A stretch of DNA of 64,000 nt from Sphingomonas sp. Leaf343 (GCF_001423765.1 NZ_LMPG01000001.1:130073-194072), one strand, 5' to 3'. Counted from the stretch's first letter, positions 17,724 through 27,153 are shown. Notes: generated from the letters alone by a model not told the origin. Made by a program: numbers and translations.

Positions 17724-19123
17724 TGCGCGTGTCCCGCCTTATGCCGCTCGCCGCCGCGCTGCTGGCCGGGTGCACCGTGCCCGCGACGCAGCAGGCGGTG
17801 ACGCCGGTCGCACCCGCCGCGCTCGGCCTGACCGGCGCACCCGCGCCGTTGATCGCGGGCGACTGGTGGCACGGCTTCGGCGACCCGCAGCTCGACCGGG
17901 TCGTCGCCGACGCGACCGGCGGCAACCCGACGCTCGCCGCCGCGCTTGCCCGCGTCGCGCAGGCGCAGGCGGTGCTGTCGCAACGCCGGGCGGAGGACGG
18001 GCCGGACCTGACCTTCGACGGGCAGGGGCAGGTCAGCCGGCTGAGCGGCAAGTACATCATCCCGCCGCCCTTCGGCGGCTCGGTCCGGTTCGTCGGCACC
18101 GCGCTCGCCAATCTCAACTGGAACCTGGACCTGTTCGGGCGGCAGCAGGCGGCGATCGCCGGCGCGCGCGCCACGGGCCGGGCGGCGGCACTCGATCTGG
18201 AGGCGGCGCGGCTCGCGCTCGCCGGGTCGGTGGTCCAGACCTATCTCGATCTCGCCCGCGCCGAAGCACAGGCGCGGATCGCGAGCGACACGATCGCCAC
18301 CCGCTCGCGCTCGGCCCGGCTGATCGACGTCCGCATCCGCAACCGGCTGGCGAGCAACCTCGATGCGCAGGGGGCGGCGACGCTGCTGGCGCAGGCGCGG
18401 CAGGCTTTGGTCCGCGCGCAAGCGGCGCAGGTGCTGGCGAAGAATGCGCTCGCCGCGCTGGCTGGCCGCGGCGTCGATTACCCGCAGACGATCGCGCCGA
18501 CCCGCCTGACGCTCGACGCCGCCCTGCCGCTGCCAGCGACGGTACCCGCCGACCTGCTGTCGCGCCGGGCCGACATCGCCGCGGCGCAGGCGCGGGTCGA
18601 GGCGGCGGCGGCAGGGCGTCAGGTCGCGCGCCGCGCTTTTTACCCGAACATCAACATCTCCGCCGCGGCCGGGCTGCAGGCGATCGGCCTCGGCAATCTG
18701 TTTTCCCCCGATGCGGGCAATGCCGCGGTCGGGCCGGCGATCCACCTGCCGATCTTCGACAATGGCCGGTTGCGTGCCGATCTGGCGGGCGCGACGGCGG
18801 CGGTCGACCTCGCCACCGCCGATTACAACGACCGCGTCGTCGGATCGGTGCGGCAGGCGGCGGATGCCATCGCCCGCATCGGCGCGCTGGAGCAGGACCG
18901 CGCCCGCCAGCGCGAGGTCGTGCGCGGCTTTGCGGAGACGGGCCGCCTCAACGCCATACGCGTGTCGAGCGGCCTCGAAAGCCGGCTCGGCCTGATCGAC
19001 AACGACGTCCGCCAGCTCGCCGCCGCGCAGGACGATGCCAACCTCGCGGTGGATGCGGCGCAGGCGCGCGTCGCGCTGGTCCTCGCGCTCGGCGGCGGCT
19101 TCTCACAGGACACGACCCGATGA
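17720..19123 (+). CDS. Outer membrane efflux lipoprotein (NodT/OprM family)
   Basis: A 467-residue RND-type outer membrane factor. The signal sequence ends in the lipobox LAGC (acylated C18), and the body holds two repeated helical hairpin/strand units typical of TolC-like proteins (WWHGFGDPQLDRVVADA, LNWNLDLFGRQQAAIAGARA, then AAAGRQVARRAFYPNINISA). It forms the outer channel of the tripartite pump with the two following genes. It overlaps marR by ATGA and emrA by ATGA. Confidence 0.93.
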   Translation: MMRVSRLMPLAAALLAGCTVPATQQAVTPVAPAALGLTGAPAPLIAGDWWHGFGDPQLDRVVADATGGNPTLAAALARVAQAQAVLSQRRAEDGPDLTFDGQGQVSRLSGKYIIPPPFGGSVRFVGTALANLNWNLDLFGRQQAAIAGARATGRAAALDLEAARLALAGSVVQTYLDLARAEAQARIASDTIATRSRSARLIDVRIRNRLASNLDAQGAATLLAQARQALVRAQAAQVLAKNALAALAGRGVDYPQTIAPTRLTLDAALPLPATVPADLLSRRADIAAAQARVEAAAAGRQVARRAFYPNINISAAAGLQAIGLGNLFSPDAGNAAVGPAIHLPIFDNGRLRADLAGATAAVDLATADYNDRVVGSVRQAADAIARIGALEQDRARQREVVRGFAETGRLNAIRVSSGLESRLGLIDNDVRQLAAAQDDANLAVDAAQARVALVLALGGGFSQDTTR

Positions 19124-20322
19124 CCGACACGACCGCTCCCGCGCCGGAGGCTCCCGCCGCGCCGGCTCCCGCTCCTGCCCCCTCGGCACCGCCCGCCAGC
19201 GGCAATCCGCGCGCGCGGCGTCGCGGCCTGATGCTGCTCGGCCTCGTCGTCGTCATCGGCGCGATCGTCTGGGCGGTGTTCCACTTCCTGCTCGCCGCAC
19301 CGGAGCAGGAGACAGACGACGCCTATGTCGCCGGCGATATCGTCGCGATCACCGCGCGCGATCCCGGCACGGTGCTGTCGATCCATGCCGACAACACGCA
19401 GATGGTGAAGGCCGGGCAGCCGCTGATCGATCTCGACGCCGCGACCGCCGATGTCGGCCTCGCCTCCGCCGAAGCCGATCTCGCCCGCGCCGTCCGCGCG
19501 ACGCGGTCGGACTTCTCGAAGGTCGACTCGGCGGGTGCGGAGGTCGTGCAGGCGCAGGCGCAACTGGCGCGCGCGCAGAGCGATTACGCCCGTCGTCGCG
19601 GGGCCGCCGCCGAGGGGGCCGTGTCGGGCGAGGAACTCAGCCACGCCGCCGACGAGGTCCGCGTCGCGACCGCGAATCTCGCGCTCGCCCGCACGCGCCA
19701 GCAACAGTCGCGGACCGGCGTGCAGGGGACGACGGTCGACACCAACCCCGCCGTCCTCGCCGCGATTGCCGCCTATCGCCGCGCCGCGATCGTGCGCGGG
19801 CACATGCACGTCACCGCGCCGATCGACGGCGTCGTCGCGCAGCGCACGGTGCAGATCGGCCAGCAGGTCGCGGCGGGGACGCCGCTGATGGCGGTCGTGC
19901 CGCTCGACCGCGTGTGGGTCGACGCCAATTTCCGCGAGACGCAGCTCAAGGACCTGCGCATCGGCCAGCCCGCGACGATCCATTCGGACATGTACGGCGA
20001 CGACGTCGTCTATCACGGCCGCGTGATCGGTCTGGGGGCGGGCAGCGGCAACGCCTTCGCGCTGCTGCCGGCGCAGAACGCCAGCGGCAACTGGATCAAG
20101 ATCACGCAGCGCGTGCCCGTCCGCATCGCCCTCGACCAGCGCGAACTGAAGGCGAACCCGTTGCGCGTCGGCCTGTCGGTGGCGGCGACGGTGGATACGG
20201 CGAACACGTCGGGGACGCGCATCGGCCAGCCGGCGCGCGCTTCCTATAAGGGGCTGGACACCGCCGCCAACGACCCCGCGGTCGAGGCACGCATCCGCCA
20301 GATCGTCGCGGCCAACCGCTGA
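19120..20322 (+). CDS. emrA: EmrA-type membrane fusion protein
   Basis: A 400-residue HlyD-family adaptor: a Pro/Ala-rich cytosolic tail (1-30), one membrane segment (about 36-58), then DDAYVAGDIVAITARDPGTVLSI (first lipoyl half), a coiled coil (about 115-200) and the second half (VTAPIDGVVAQRTVQIGQQV) with the beta-barrel (VWVDANFRETQLKDLRIGQP). It links the inner membrane pump EmrB to the outer membrane factor. Start and stop overlap both neighbours. Confidence 0.93.
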   Translation: MTDTTAPAPEAPAAPAPAPAPSAPPASGNPRARRRGLMLLGLVVVIGAIVWAVFHFLLAAPEQETDDAYVAGDIVAITARDPGTVLSIHADNTQMVKAGQPLIDLDAATADVGLASAEADLARAVRATRSDFSKVDSAGAEVVQAQAQLARAQSDYARRRGAAAEGAVSGEELSHAADEVRVATANLALARTRQQQSRTGVQGTTVDTNPAVLAAIAAYRRAAIVRGHMHVTAPIDGVVAQRTVQIGQQVAAGTPLMAVVPLDRVWVDANFRETQLKDLRIGQPATIHSDMYGDDVVYHGRVIGLGAGSGNAFALLPAQNASGNWIKITQRVPVRIALDQRELKANPLRVGLSVAATVDTANTSGTRIGQPARASYKGLDTAANDPAVEARIRQIVAANR

Positions 20323-21869
20323 TGGCCGGCCCTCCCGCCGCCGGTGGCGCACCGCCCCTGCAAGGGGGGAAGCTGGCGCTGGTCGCCTTCGCGCTGGCGC
20401 TCGGCACGTTCATGCAGGTGCTGGACGGCACGATCGCCAACGTGTCGCTGCCGACGATCGCGGGCAATCTCGGCGTGTCGAGCGACAATTCGACGTGGAT
20501 CGTCACGGCCTTCGCGGTCGCCAACGGCGTCGCGGTGCCGCTGACCGGCTGGCTGATGGGCCGGTTCGGCGTGGTGCGGACATTCTGCACGTCGGTGTTT
20601 CTGTTCACGATCGCGTCGTTCCTGTGCGGGATCGCGTGGAACCTGCCCTCGCTGATCGGTTTCCGTATCCTTCAGGGGGCGGTGTCGGGGCCGATGATCC
20701 CCGGCAGCCAGGCGCTGCTGATCGCGATCTTCCCGCCCGACAAGCGCGGCACCGCGCTTGGCATCTGGTCGATCACGACGCTGGTCGCGCCGATCATGGG
20801 GCCGATCCTGGGCGGGTATATCAGCGACAATTATCACTGGAGCTGGATCTTCCTCATCAACGTGCCGTTCGGCCTGTTCTGCGCGGCGACGTGCTGGAAA
20901 GGTCTGAAATCGCGGGAGACGCCGACGCGCAAGCTGCCGATCGACCAGGTCGGGCTGGTGGCGCTGGTCATCTGGGTCGGCGCGCTCCAGATCGTGCTCG
21001 ACCTCGGCAAGAACGACGACTGGTTCGCGTCCGAACGGATCGTCGTTGCGACCGTCGTCGCCGCGATCGGCTTCGTCTTCTGGCTGATCTGGGAACTGAC
21101 CGACGCCAACCCGGCGGTGAACCTGTCGCTGTTCAAGAGCCGCAACTTCGCGATCGGCACCATCGCCTTCTGCCTCGGCTATGCGGTGTTCTTCGCCAAC
21201 ACGCTGCTGCTGCCGCTGTGGTTGCAGACGCAGCTCGGTTACACGGCGACCTGGGCCGGCCTCGTCGCCGCACCGTCGGGCGCGGTCGCGGTGCTGCTGA
21301 CGCCGTTCGTCGCCAAGTTCAGCGGGCGGATCGATGCGCGGATCATGGCGACGATCGCCTTCGCGGCGTTCGGCCTCTCCTATTACCTGCGCTCCGGATA
21401 TACGACGGGGGCCAGCTTCCGCGACCTGATGCTGCCGCTGCTGGTGCAGGGGATCGCGATGAGCACGTTCTTCCTCGCGATGCTGACGATCTCGCTCGAT
21501 CGTATCCCGCCCGAACGCCTGCCGTCGGCGACCGGAATCTCCAACTTCGCGCGAATCACCGCGGGCAGCTTCGCCGCCTCGCTCATCACGACGGCGTGGG
21601 ACCGGCGCGAGGCGCTGCACCAGAGCCGGCTTTCCGATGCGGTCGGCACCAACATGCCGTACCGGATGGCGTCCGGTGCGCTGGGGAAGATGGGCCTGAC
21701 CGACGTTCAGTCCGCCGCGGTCGTGACGCGGCAGATGGTCGGGCAGGCGTATCTGCTAGCGTCGACGGACCTGTTCCGGCTGTCGGCGTGGCTGTGCGTC
21801 GTCATGGTCGTCGTCGTCTGGTTCACCCGCCGCGCGTCGCCGCCGCAGGGGCCGATCGCGGCGGATTGA
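20322..21869 (+). CDS. emrB: EmrB-type MFS drug exporter (DHA2, 14 TM)
   Basis: A 515-residue inner membrane drug:proton antiporter with about 14 membrane segments. Seen are the motif region LDGTIANVSLPTIAGNLGVS in segment 1, GWLMGRFGVVRTF (motif A) and RILQGAVSGPMIPGSQALL (motif B/C region), as in the DHA2 family. With the EmrA-like and outer membrane proteins it should expel hydrophobic or aromatic compounds. The ATG shares one base with the emrA stop (TGATG). A hairpin follows 8 bases after the stop. Confidence 0.94.
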   Translation: MAGPPAAGGAPPLQGGKLALVAFALALGTFMQVLDGTIANVSLPTIAGNLGVSSDNSTWIVTAFAVANGVAVPLTGWLMGRFGVVRTFCTSVFLFTIASFLCGIAWNLPSLIGFRILQGAVSGPMIPGSQALLIAIFPPDKRGTALGIWSITTLVAPIMGPILGGYISDNYHWSWIFLINVPFGLFCAATCWKGLKSRETPTRKLPIDQVGLVALVIWVGALQIVLDLGKNDDWFASERIVVATVVAAIGFVFWLIWELTDANPAVNLSLFKSRNFAIGTIAFCLGYAVFFANTLLLPLWLQTQLGYTATWAGLVAAPSGAVAVLLTPFVAKFSGRIDARIMATIAFAAFGLSYYLRSGYTTGASFRDLMLPLLVQGIAMSTFFLAMLTISLDRIPPERLPSATGISNFARITAGSFAASLITTAWDRREALHQSRLSDAVGTNMPYRMASGALGKMGLTDVQSAAVVTRQMVGQAYLLASTDLFRLSAWLCVVMVVVVWFTRRASPPQGPIAAD

Positions 21870-21876
21870 CCGTCCC

Positions 21877-21904
21877 AAATCCTCCCCGCTCGCGAGGAGG
21901 ATTT
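21877..21904 (+). terminator. Terminator hairpin after emrB
   Basis: AAATCCTCC (21877-21885) pairs with GGAGGATTT (21896-21904) around a 10-base loop, followed by TGG. It belongs to the same CCTCC/GGAGG palindrome group seen elsewhere in the window. It closes the marR-emrB operon. Confidence 0.6.
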
Positions 21905-21942
21905 TGGAGACGCCGCGCGCACGACCCGCTACCCTCCGCATC

Positions 21943-22617
21943 GTGAACCACTGGACCCCCAATGTCGTGCATCAGGGCGAGGAGCGGTCGCCTGTCCTGA
22001 TCCTCGACGGTTTCGCGCCCGATCCCGCCGTCTTCGTCGCCGACGCCGCCGCGCGCGAGTTCGCGCCGATCGGCCCCTATTATCCCGGCGTCCGCGCCAC
22101 GGTCCCGGCCCCGTTGATCGCCGATCTGCTCGCCGCGCTGGAGCCGCTCGCGAGCGAAACCTTCGGCACAGGCGCGCTGTCGGTGGTCGAAGCCTATTAC
22201 TCCATCGTCACCACGGCCCCATCGGCGCTCGCGCCGATCCAGCGGCTGCCGCATATCGACGGCGTCGGCGAGGACCGGCTGGCGCTGCTCCACTATCTGT
22301 CACCCAACGAGCGGGGCGGCACCGCCTTCTTTCGCCAGCGATCGACCGGCTACGAGAGCGTCGATCGTTCGCGCTACCCGTCCTACGCCTCCGCGCTGCA
22401 ACTCGACGTGCGCGAGCACGGGTTGCCGGATGCCGCGTATATCGACGGCGATACGCCGCTGTTCGCCTGTATCGCGCGCCACCAAGGCCGCTTCAACCGC
22501 GCGATCCTCTATCGCAGCAACACGCTCCACTGCGCCGATCTGCCCGCTGACCTGTCGCTCTCGCCCGATCCACGAATAGGGCGGCTGACCGTCAACACCT
22601 TCCTGAGCGCGGCATGA
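21943..22617 (+). CDS. DUF6445-family protein, predicted HxD...H oxygenase-like
   Basis: A 224-residue protein of the group found next to tryptophan halogenases in Sphingomonadales and Caulobacterales (recalled; DUF6445). It has VLILDGFAPDPAVFVADAA near the N-terminus, then H104 and D106 in LPHIDGV, H196 in SNTLHCA and R214 in RIGRLTVNTF. This HxD...H...R spacing matches the metal and 2-oxoglutarate residues of Fe(II) dioxygenases; that reading is my inference. The GTG at 21943 is preferred; a TTG at 21904 lies inside the terminator palindrome. It overlaps the halogenase start by ATGA. Confidence 0.7.
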   Translation: MNHWTPNVVHQGEERSPVLILDGFAPDPAVFVADAAAREFAPIGPYYPGVRATVPAPLIADLLAALEPLASETFGTGALSVVEAYYSIVTTAPSALAPIQRLPHIDGVGEDRLALLHYLSPNERGGTAFFRQRSTGYESVDRSRYPSYASALQLDVREHGLPDAAYIDGDTPLFACIARHQGRFNRAILYRSNTLHCADLPADLSLSPDPRIGRLTVNTFLSAA

Positions 22618-24092
22618 GCGCGCCCTTCACCGTCACGATCGCGGGCGGCGGCACCGCGGGGTGGATGACCGCCGCCGCGCTGGCGCGGTTCGCCGGGCCT
22701 GCGACGCGCGTCAGGCTGATCGAATCCGACGCGATCGGCACGGTCGGCGTCGGGGAGGCGACGATCCCGCAGATCCGCCTGTTCAACCACGGTCTCGGCA
22801 TCGACGAGGACGCGTTCCTCGCCGCGACGGGCGGCACGTTCAAGCTCGGTATCGAATTCGTCGACTGGCTCCGCCGCGGCCACCGCTACATGCACGCGTT
22901 CGGCACCGTGGGTCGCGATATCGGCGTCGTGCCGTTCCATCATTACTGGGCTCGCGCCAACGCAGCCGGAGTGGCGGCTCCGCTCGGCGACTATGCCCTG
23001 AACGACGTCGCTGCGCGCGCGGGCCGCATGCACCGCGGGCCGTCGATCACCGCGCCCAATTTGCCGCCCGTCCCCTATGCCTATCATTTCGACGCCACGC
23101 TCTATGCGCGGTTCCTGCGCGATTATGCCGAGGCGCGCGGCGTCGAGCGGATCGAGGGCCGCATCCTGTCGGTCGAGCGTGCCGACACCGGCGACATCGG
23201 CGCACTGCGGCTGGAGGGGGATCGCCGCATCGACGGCGACCTGTTCGTCGACTGCACCGGTTTCCGCGCCCTGCTGATCGGCGAGACGCTGGGCGTCGGC
23301 TACGAGACGTGGAGCCACTGGTTGCCCTGCGACCGTGCGCTCGCGGTGCCGAGCGAACCGACGCCGGAGCCGGTTCCCTACACCCGCTCGACCGCGCATA
23401 AGGCGGGCTGGCAATGGCGTATCCCGCTGCGCCACCGCACCGGCAACGGTCATGTCTATTGCAGCGCGCATACCAGCGACGACGAGGCCGCCGCGACGCT
23501 GCTCGCCGGGCTCGACACGCCGGCGCTGGGCGATCCCCGCCCGCTGTCCTTCACGACCGGTCGTCGCATCCGCACGCGCGAGGCCAATGTCGTTGCGATC
23601 GGCCTGTCGAGCGGCTTCCTCGAACCGCTGGAATCGACCAGCATCCACCTGATCCAGTCCGCGATCGCGCGCCTGCTCAAGCTGTTTCCCGGCCGCACGG
23701 TCATCGCGGCCGAGCGCGTCGAACATAATCGCCAGACCGACTTCGAGATCGAGCGTATCCGCGACATGGTCATCCTCCACTATCATGCGACCGAGCGGCC
23801 GGAGCCGTTCTGGCAGACCTGCCGCGACATGACGCTTCCTGACACGCTGGCGGCGAAGATCGACCTCTGGCGCGCCCGTGGTCACATCGTTCGCGAGCAT
23901 GACGAGCTGTTCACCGAACCCGGCTGGCTACAGGTGCTGGCGGGGCAGGGGATCGCCCCCGCTGCATGGCACCCGCTGGCGGAGACGCTGCCGGATGCCG
24001 ACCTTGCGGGCTTCATGCGGATGCTGGCGGACCACAATGCCCGCGAAGCCGCGGCGATGAAGCCGCACGCGGCGTTCCTGCGCCCGCAATGA
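22614..24092 (+). CDS. Flavin-dependent tryptophan halogenase family protein
   Basis: A 492-residue FAD-dependent halogenase. Seen are the dinucleotide-binding motif GGGTAGW (11-17), VGVGEATIP, the catalytic lysine K77 in GTFKLGIEF, the halogenase motif WQWRIP (266-271) and E340 in EPLESTSIH. All residues needed for hypohalous acid chemistry are kept, so it is likely active. The substrate is not known; chromosomal members in this order are often near TonB receptors and may act on peptides or other indoles. It is translationally coupled to the DUF6445 gene. A flavin reductase is not encoded nearby. Confidence 0.9.
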   Translation: MSAPFTVTIAGGGTAGWMTAAALARFAGPATRVRLIESDAIGTVGVGEATIPQIRLFNHGLGIDEDAFLAATGGTFKLGIEFVDWLRRGHRYMHAFGTVGRDIGVVPFHHYWARANAAGVAAPLGDYALNDVAARAGRMHRGPSITAPNLPPVPYAYHFDATLYARFLRDYAEARGVERIEGRILSVERADTGDIGALRLEGDRRIDGDLFVDCTGFRALLIGETLGVGYETWSHWLPCDRALAVPSEPTPEPVPYTRSTAHKAGWQWRIPLRHRTGNGHVYCSAHTSDDEAAATLLAGLDTPALGDPRPLSFTTGRRIRTREANVVAIGLSSGFLEPLESTSIHLIQSAIARLLKLFPGRTVIAAERVEHNRQTDFEIERIRDMVILHYHATERPEPFWQTCRDMTLPDTLAAKIDLWRARGHIVREHDELFTEPGWLQVLAGQGIAPAAWHPLAETLPDADLAGFMRMLADHNAREAAAMKPHAAFLRPQ

Positions 24093-24099
24093 CGGAACT

Positions 24100-24852
24100 T
24101 CAGGCGTTGGGCAGCCACTCGGTCGCGACTTCGCGGTAGCGGTCGACGAAGCCGGTCGCGGCGATCATCCCCGCCTCGTCCAGCATCGTCACGCGCCGGC
24201 CGTCCCGGCGGATCATCGCCTTGGCCTCCAGCGCGCGGAACGTGCGGTTGACGTGGACCTTGGTCAGGCCCAGCGCATCGCCGAGATCGGTCTGCGTCAG
24301 CGGCAGGTCGATCGTGTCGACGACGCCCCCGGCGGTGACACGCAGCCGCGCCAGCACGTCGAGCAGCAGCATCGTCAGCCGCTGCAGCGCGTTCATCCGG
24401 CCGATCGTCGTCAGCCGGTCCGCCATCGCGACCTTTTCCGCGCAGGCGACCGCATAGAGCAGCCCGCCGATCCGCGGATGCGCGGCGAACAGCCGGCCCA
24501 GATTGGCCTTCGGCACGACCGCGACGATACAGTCGCTGACCGCCGTCAGCGACGCCGCGGCGACCGACCACGCGATCGACGACGTGCCGATCAGGTCGCC
24601 GGAATAATGGAATCGCAGGATCTGCCGCCCGCCGGTCGCCAGCCGCTTCGACGAGTGGAGCCAGCCCTGCTGCACCACGAACAGCCCGTCGACGGGGCCG
24701 CCCTGTTCCTGCAACAGCTGCCCGGCGCTCAGTCGCCGCTCGCTTTCGATCAGCGCGGCCAGTGCGTCGCGCTCATGCCCGGTGAGGTCGACATAACGCG
24801 CCAGACGCATCGTCAGCGCATTGCGGGGTGTTCCTGGCGGATGCAGCAGCAT
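24100..24852 (-). CDS. Crp/Fnr-family transcriptional regulator
   Basis: About 250 residues: a cyclic-nucleotide-binding-like beta-roll (about 20-140, GQLLQEQGGPVDGLFVVQQGWL, LRFHYSGDLIG) and a winged helix (about 165-235, LTQTDLGDALGLTKVHVNRTFRAL). No cysteine cluster for Fe-S binding is seen, so it is not an Fnr oxygen sensor of the classical kind; the ligand is unknown. Starts at 24870, 24852 and 24810 are possible with no strong ribosome site for any of them; 24810 (MRLARYVDL) would match the usual family N-terminus best. It is convergent with the halogenase, 7 bp apart. Confidence 0.85.
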   Translation of the reverse strand: MLLHPPGTPRNALTMRLARYVDLTGHERDALAALIESERRLSAGQLLQEQGGPVDGLFVVQQGWLHSSKRLATGGRQILRFHYSGDLIGTSSIAWSVAAASLTAVSDCIVAVVPKANLGRLFAAHPRIGGLLYAVACAEKVAMADRLTTIGRMNALQRLTMLLLDVLARLRVTAGGVVDTIDLPLTQTDLGDALGLTKVHVNRTFRALEAKAMIRRDGRRVTMLDEAGMIAATGFVDRYREVATEWLPNA

Positions 24853-24925
24853 GATGCTGAAACATCGCACTTACGCAGCGGTGCCGCAACGGCTTTACGC
24901 GCCCGATGCGTGATGCCGTGCGATA

Positions 24926-25108
24926 TCAGCAACAGCGTCCGCCGCCCTTGCCGCCGTAACGCGCCTGCTGGCGATCCCGGAAGAACGCGACCTCGTCCAT
25001 CGGGGCGGTTTCCGGGTGCCGTTCCGCCATATGCCGTCGATAGGCGGCGTAGGACGGCATTCCGACCATCGCCCGCGCGGTTTCCGCCAGCAGCGCGATC
25101 AGCGTCAT
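24926..25108 (-). CDS. ybdD: YbdD/YjiX-family small protein
   Basis: A 60-residue protein encoded directly after cstA, overlapping its stop by ATGA. The sequence has the family features ARAMVGMPSYAAYRRHMAERHP, MDEVAFFRDRQQARYGG and the C-terminal GGGRCC. YbdD/YjiX proteins accompany CstA/BtsT pyruvate transporters in many proteobacteria and are needed for pyruvate uptake in some. Its place and overlap make a joint role with CstA likely. Confidence 0.9.
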   Translation of the reverse strand: MTLIALLAETARAMVGMPSYAAYRRHMAERHPETAPMDEVAFFRDRQQARYGGKGGGRCC

Positions 25109-27153
25109 GCCGCGGCCCCGTGCGCCGGAATTTCCCGGACGGTCGGCCGATCGACTCGCCGCGCGGCGAGGCAGGCGCGGATGCCGAACACCAGCATCGT
25201 CGCCACGACGGCGAGGAACAGCGCGCACAGCCCGGCGTCGATGCGATCGTTCAGCACGACGCGGCTCATCTCCGCCAGCGATTTGGCGGGGGCCAGCACG
25301 CGTCCCTCCGCGGCGGCGGCGGAGAACTTCGCCGCATGGGCGAGGAAGCCGATCGCGGGATCGGGATGGAAAACCTTCTGGAAACCCGCCGTGCCGGTGC
25401 ACAATACCAGCCACGCCGCCGGGGCCGCCGTGACCCAGGCGTAACGGTCGCGTTTCATCCGGAACAGCACCACCGTCGCGAGGATCAGCGCGACGGCCGC
25501 GAGCATCTGGTTGGCGATCCCGAACAGAGGCCACAGCGTATTCACGCCGCCCAGCGGATCGGTGACGCCCTGATAGAGGAAGAACCCCCACGCGCCGACG
25601 CACAGGAAGGTCGCGACCAGCCCCGGCCCCCAACCCACCCCCTCGCGAAAGCGCGGCACCGCCAGCCCGAGCAGGTCCTGCAACATGAACCGCCCCGCGC
25701 GGGTGCCGGCATCGACCGCGGTCAGGATGAACAGCGCCTCGAACAATATGGCGAAATGGTACCAGAACGCCTTCATCGCCGATCCGCCGAGGATGTGGCT
25801 GAAGATCTCCGCCATCGCCACCGCCAGCGTCGGCGCGCCGCCGGTGCGGCTGATGACCGTCGCCTCGCCGACGTCGCGTGCCGCCTGTGCGAGGGCGGCG
25901 GGGGTGATCGGGAAACCCATCGCGGTCACGGCGGCGGCGGCGCTTTCCGGGCTGGTGCCGACGATTGCGGCGGGGCTGTTCATCGCGAAATACAGGCCGG
26001 GGTCGAGGATCGACGCGCCAACCAGCGCCATGATCGCGACGAAGCTCTCCGCCAGCATCGCGCCATATCCGATGAACGGCGCGTCGCCCTCGCTCGCGAT
26101 CAGTTTCGGGGTGGTGCCGCTCGCGATCAGCGCGTGGAAGCCGCTGACCGCACCACAGGCGATCGTGATGAACAGGAACGGGAACAGCGTGCCCGCCCAG
26201 ACCGGTCCGCCGCCATTCGTGAACTGCGTCAGCGCCGGCATCCGCAGCGGCGGGGCCATGATCGCGATGCCCAGCGCCAGCGCGACGATCGCGCCGATCT
26301 TCAGGAAGGTCGACAGATAATCGCGCGGCGCGAGCAGCAGCCACACCGGCAGCAGCGCCGCGACCGCACCGTAGGCGATCAGGCCGAAGCAGAGCTGCAC
26401 CGGCGTCAGCGTGAACCACGGCGCGAGCGACGATTGCGCCACCTGTCCGCCCAGCACGATCGCGGCGAGCAGCCCGACGATGCCCAGCACCGACACCTCG
26501 CCGATGCGTCCCGGCCGCAGCCAGCGGGTGTAGCAGCCCATCAGCAGCGCGAGCGGGATCGTCGCCGCCACGGTGAACAGCCCCCACGGGCTTTCCGCCA
26601 GCGCGCGGACGACGATCAGCGCCAGCACCGCGAGGATGATGACCATGATCGCGAACGCGCCCACCAGCGCGACCGTCCCCGCCACCTGCCCCATCTCGGC
26701 GCGGACCAGTTCGCCCAGCGAGCGACCGTCGCGGCGCATCGACACGAACAGGATGCAGAAATCCTGTACCGCCCCCGCCAGCACGACGCCGACGAGGATC
26801 CACAACACGCCCGGCAGATAGCCCATCTGCGCCGCCAGCACCGGCCCGACCAGCGGCCCCGCGCCCGCGATCGCCGCGAAATGGTGGCCGAACAGCACGC
26901 GCCGGTCGGTCGCGACGTAATCCAGCCCGTCGGCGCGGCGCACCGCCGGCGTCGGGCGCGAGGGATCGATGCCGAGCACCTTCGTGGCGATGAAGCGGGC
27001 ATAGAATCGATAGGCGATCAGGTAGGTGCAGAGCGCCGCGGTGACGATCCACAGCGCGTTGACGCTCTCGCCGCGCACGGTGGCGACGACACCCAGCGCG
27101 GTCGCCCCCAGCAGCGCCAGCGCGCCCCAGCCGATCCTGTCCTTGGTAGTCAC
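25105..27153 (-). CDS. cstA: CstA-family carbon starvation protein (pyruvate/peptide transporter)
   Basis: A 682-residue inner membrane protein with about 16-18 membrane segments. Diagnostic stretches include RRADGLDYVATDRRVLFGHHFAAIAGAGPLVGPV near residue 75 and CGAVSGFHALIASGTTPK. CstA relatives import pyruvate and have been linked to peptide use under carbon starvation. The GTG at 27153 is preferred: GGGAGAGG lies 4 bases before it and the protein then opens with a charged tail and a membrane helix. That ribosome site sits in the 3' arm of a perfect hairpin, hinting at translational control. ybdD follows with overlap. Confidence 0.92.
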   Translation of the reverse strand: MTTKDRIGWGALALLGATALGVVATVRGESVNALWIVTAALCTYLIAYRFYARFIATKVLGIDPSRPTPAVRRADGLDYVATDRRVLFGHHFAAIAGAGPLVGPVLAAQMGYLPGVLWILVGVVLAGAVQDFCILFVSMRRDGRSLGELVRAEMGQVAGTVALVGAFAIMVIILAVLALIVVRALAESPWGLFTVAATIPLALLMGCYTRWLRPGRIGEVSVLGIVGLLAAIVLGGQVAQSSLAPWFTLTPVQLCFGLIAYGAVAALLPVWLLLAPRDYLSTFLKIGAIVALALGIAIMAPPLRMPALTQFTNGGGPVWAGTLFPFLFITIACGAVSGFHALIASGTTPKLIASEGDAPFIGYGAMLAESFVAIMALVGASILDPGLYFAMNSPAAIVGTSPESAAAAVTAMGFPITPAALAQAARDVGEATVISRTGGAPTLAVAMAEIFSHILGGSAMKAFWYHFAILFEALFILTAVDAGTRAGRFMLQDLLGLAVPRFREGVGWGPGLVATFLCVGAWGFFLYQGVTDPLGGVNTLWPLFGIANQMLAAVALILATVVLFRMKRDRYAWVTAAPAAWLVLCTGTAGFQKVFHPDPAIGFLAHAAKFSAAAAEGRVLAPAKSLAEMSRVVLNDRIDAGLCALFLAVVATMLVFGIRACLAARRVDRPTVREIPAHGAAA

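Noticed and set aside
21904-21942. TTG at 21904 as start of the DUF6445 gene
   Set aside because: It lies within the emrB terminator palindrome, its GGAGG is only three bases away, and the extra residues look unlike the family; the GTG at 21943 gives a normal N-terminus.
24923-24928. Possible selenocysteine at the TGA that ends YbdD (GGGRCC then TGA)
   Set aside because: YbdD/YjiX proteins in bacteria without selenoprotein machinery also end in RCC, and the codons after the TGA read as unrelated sequence; no SECIS-like element is apparent.
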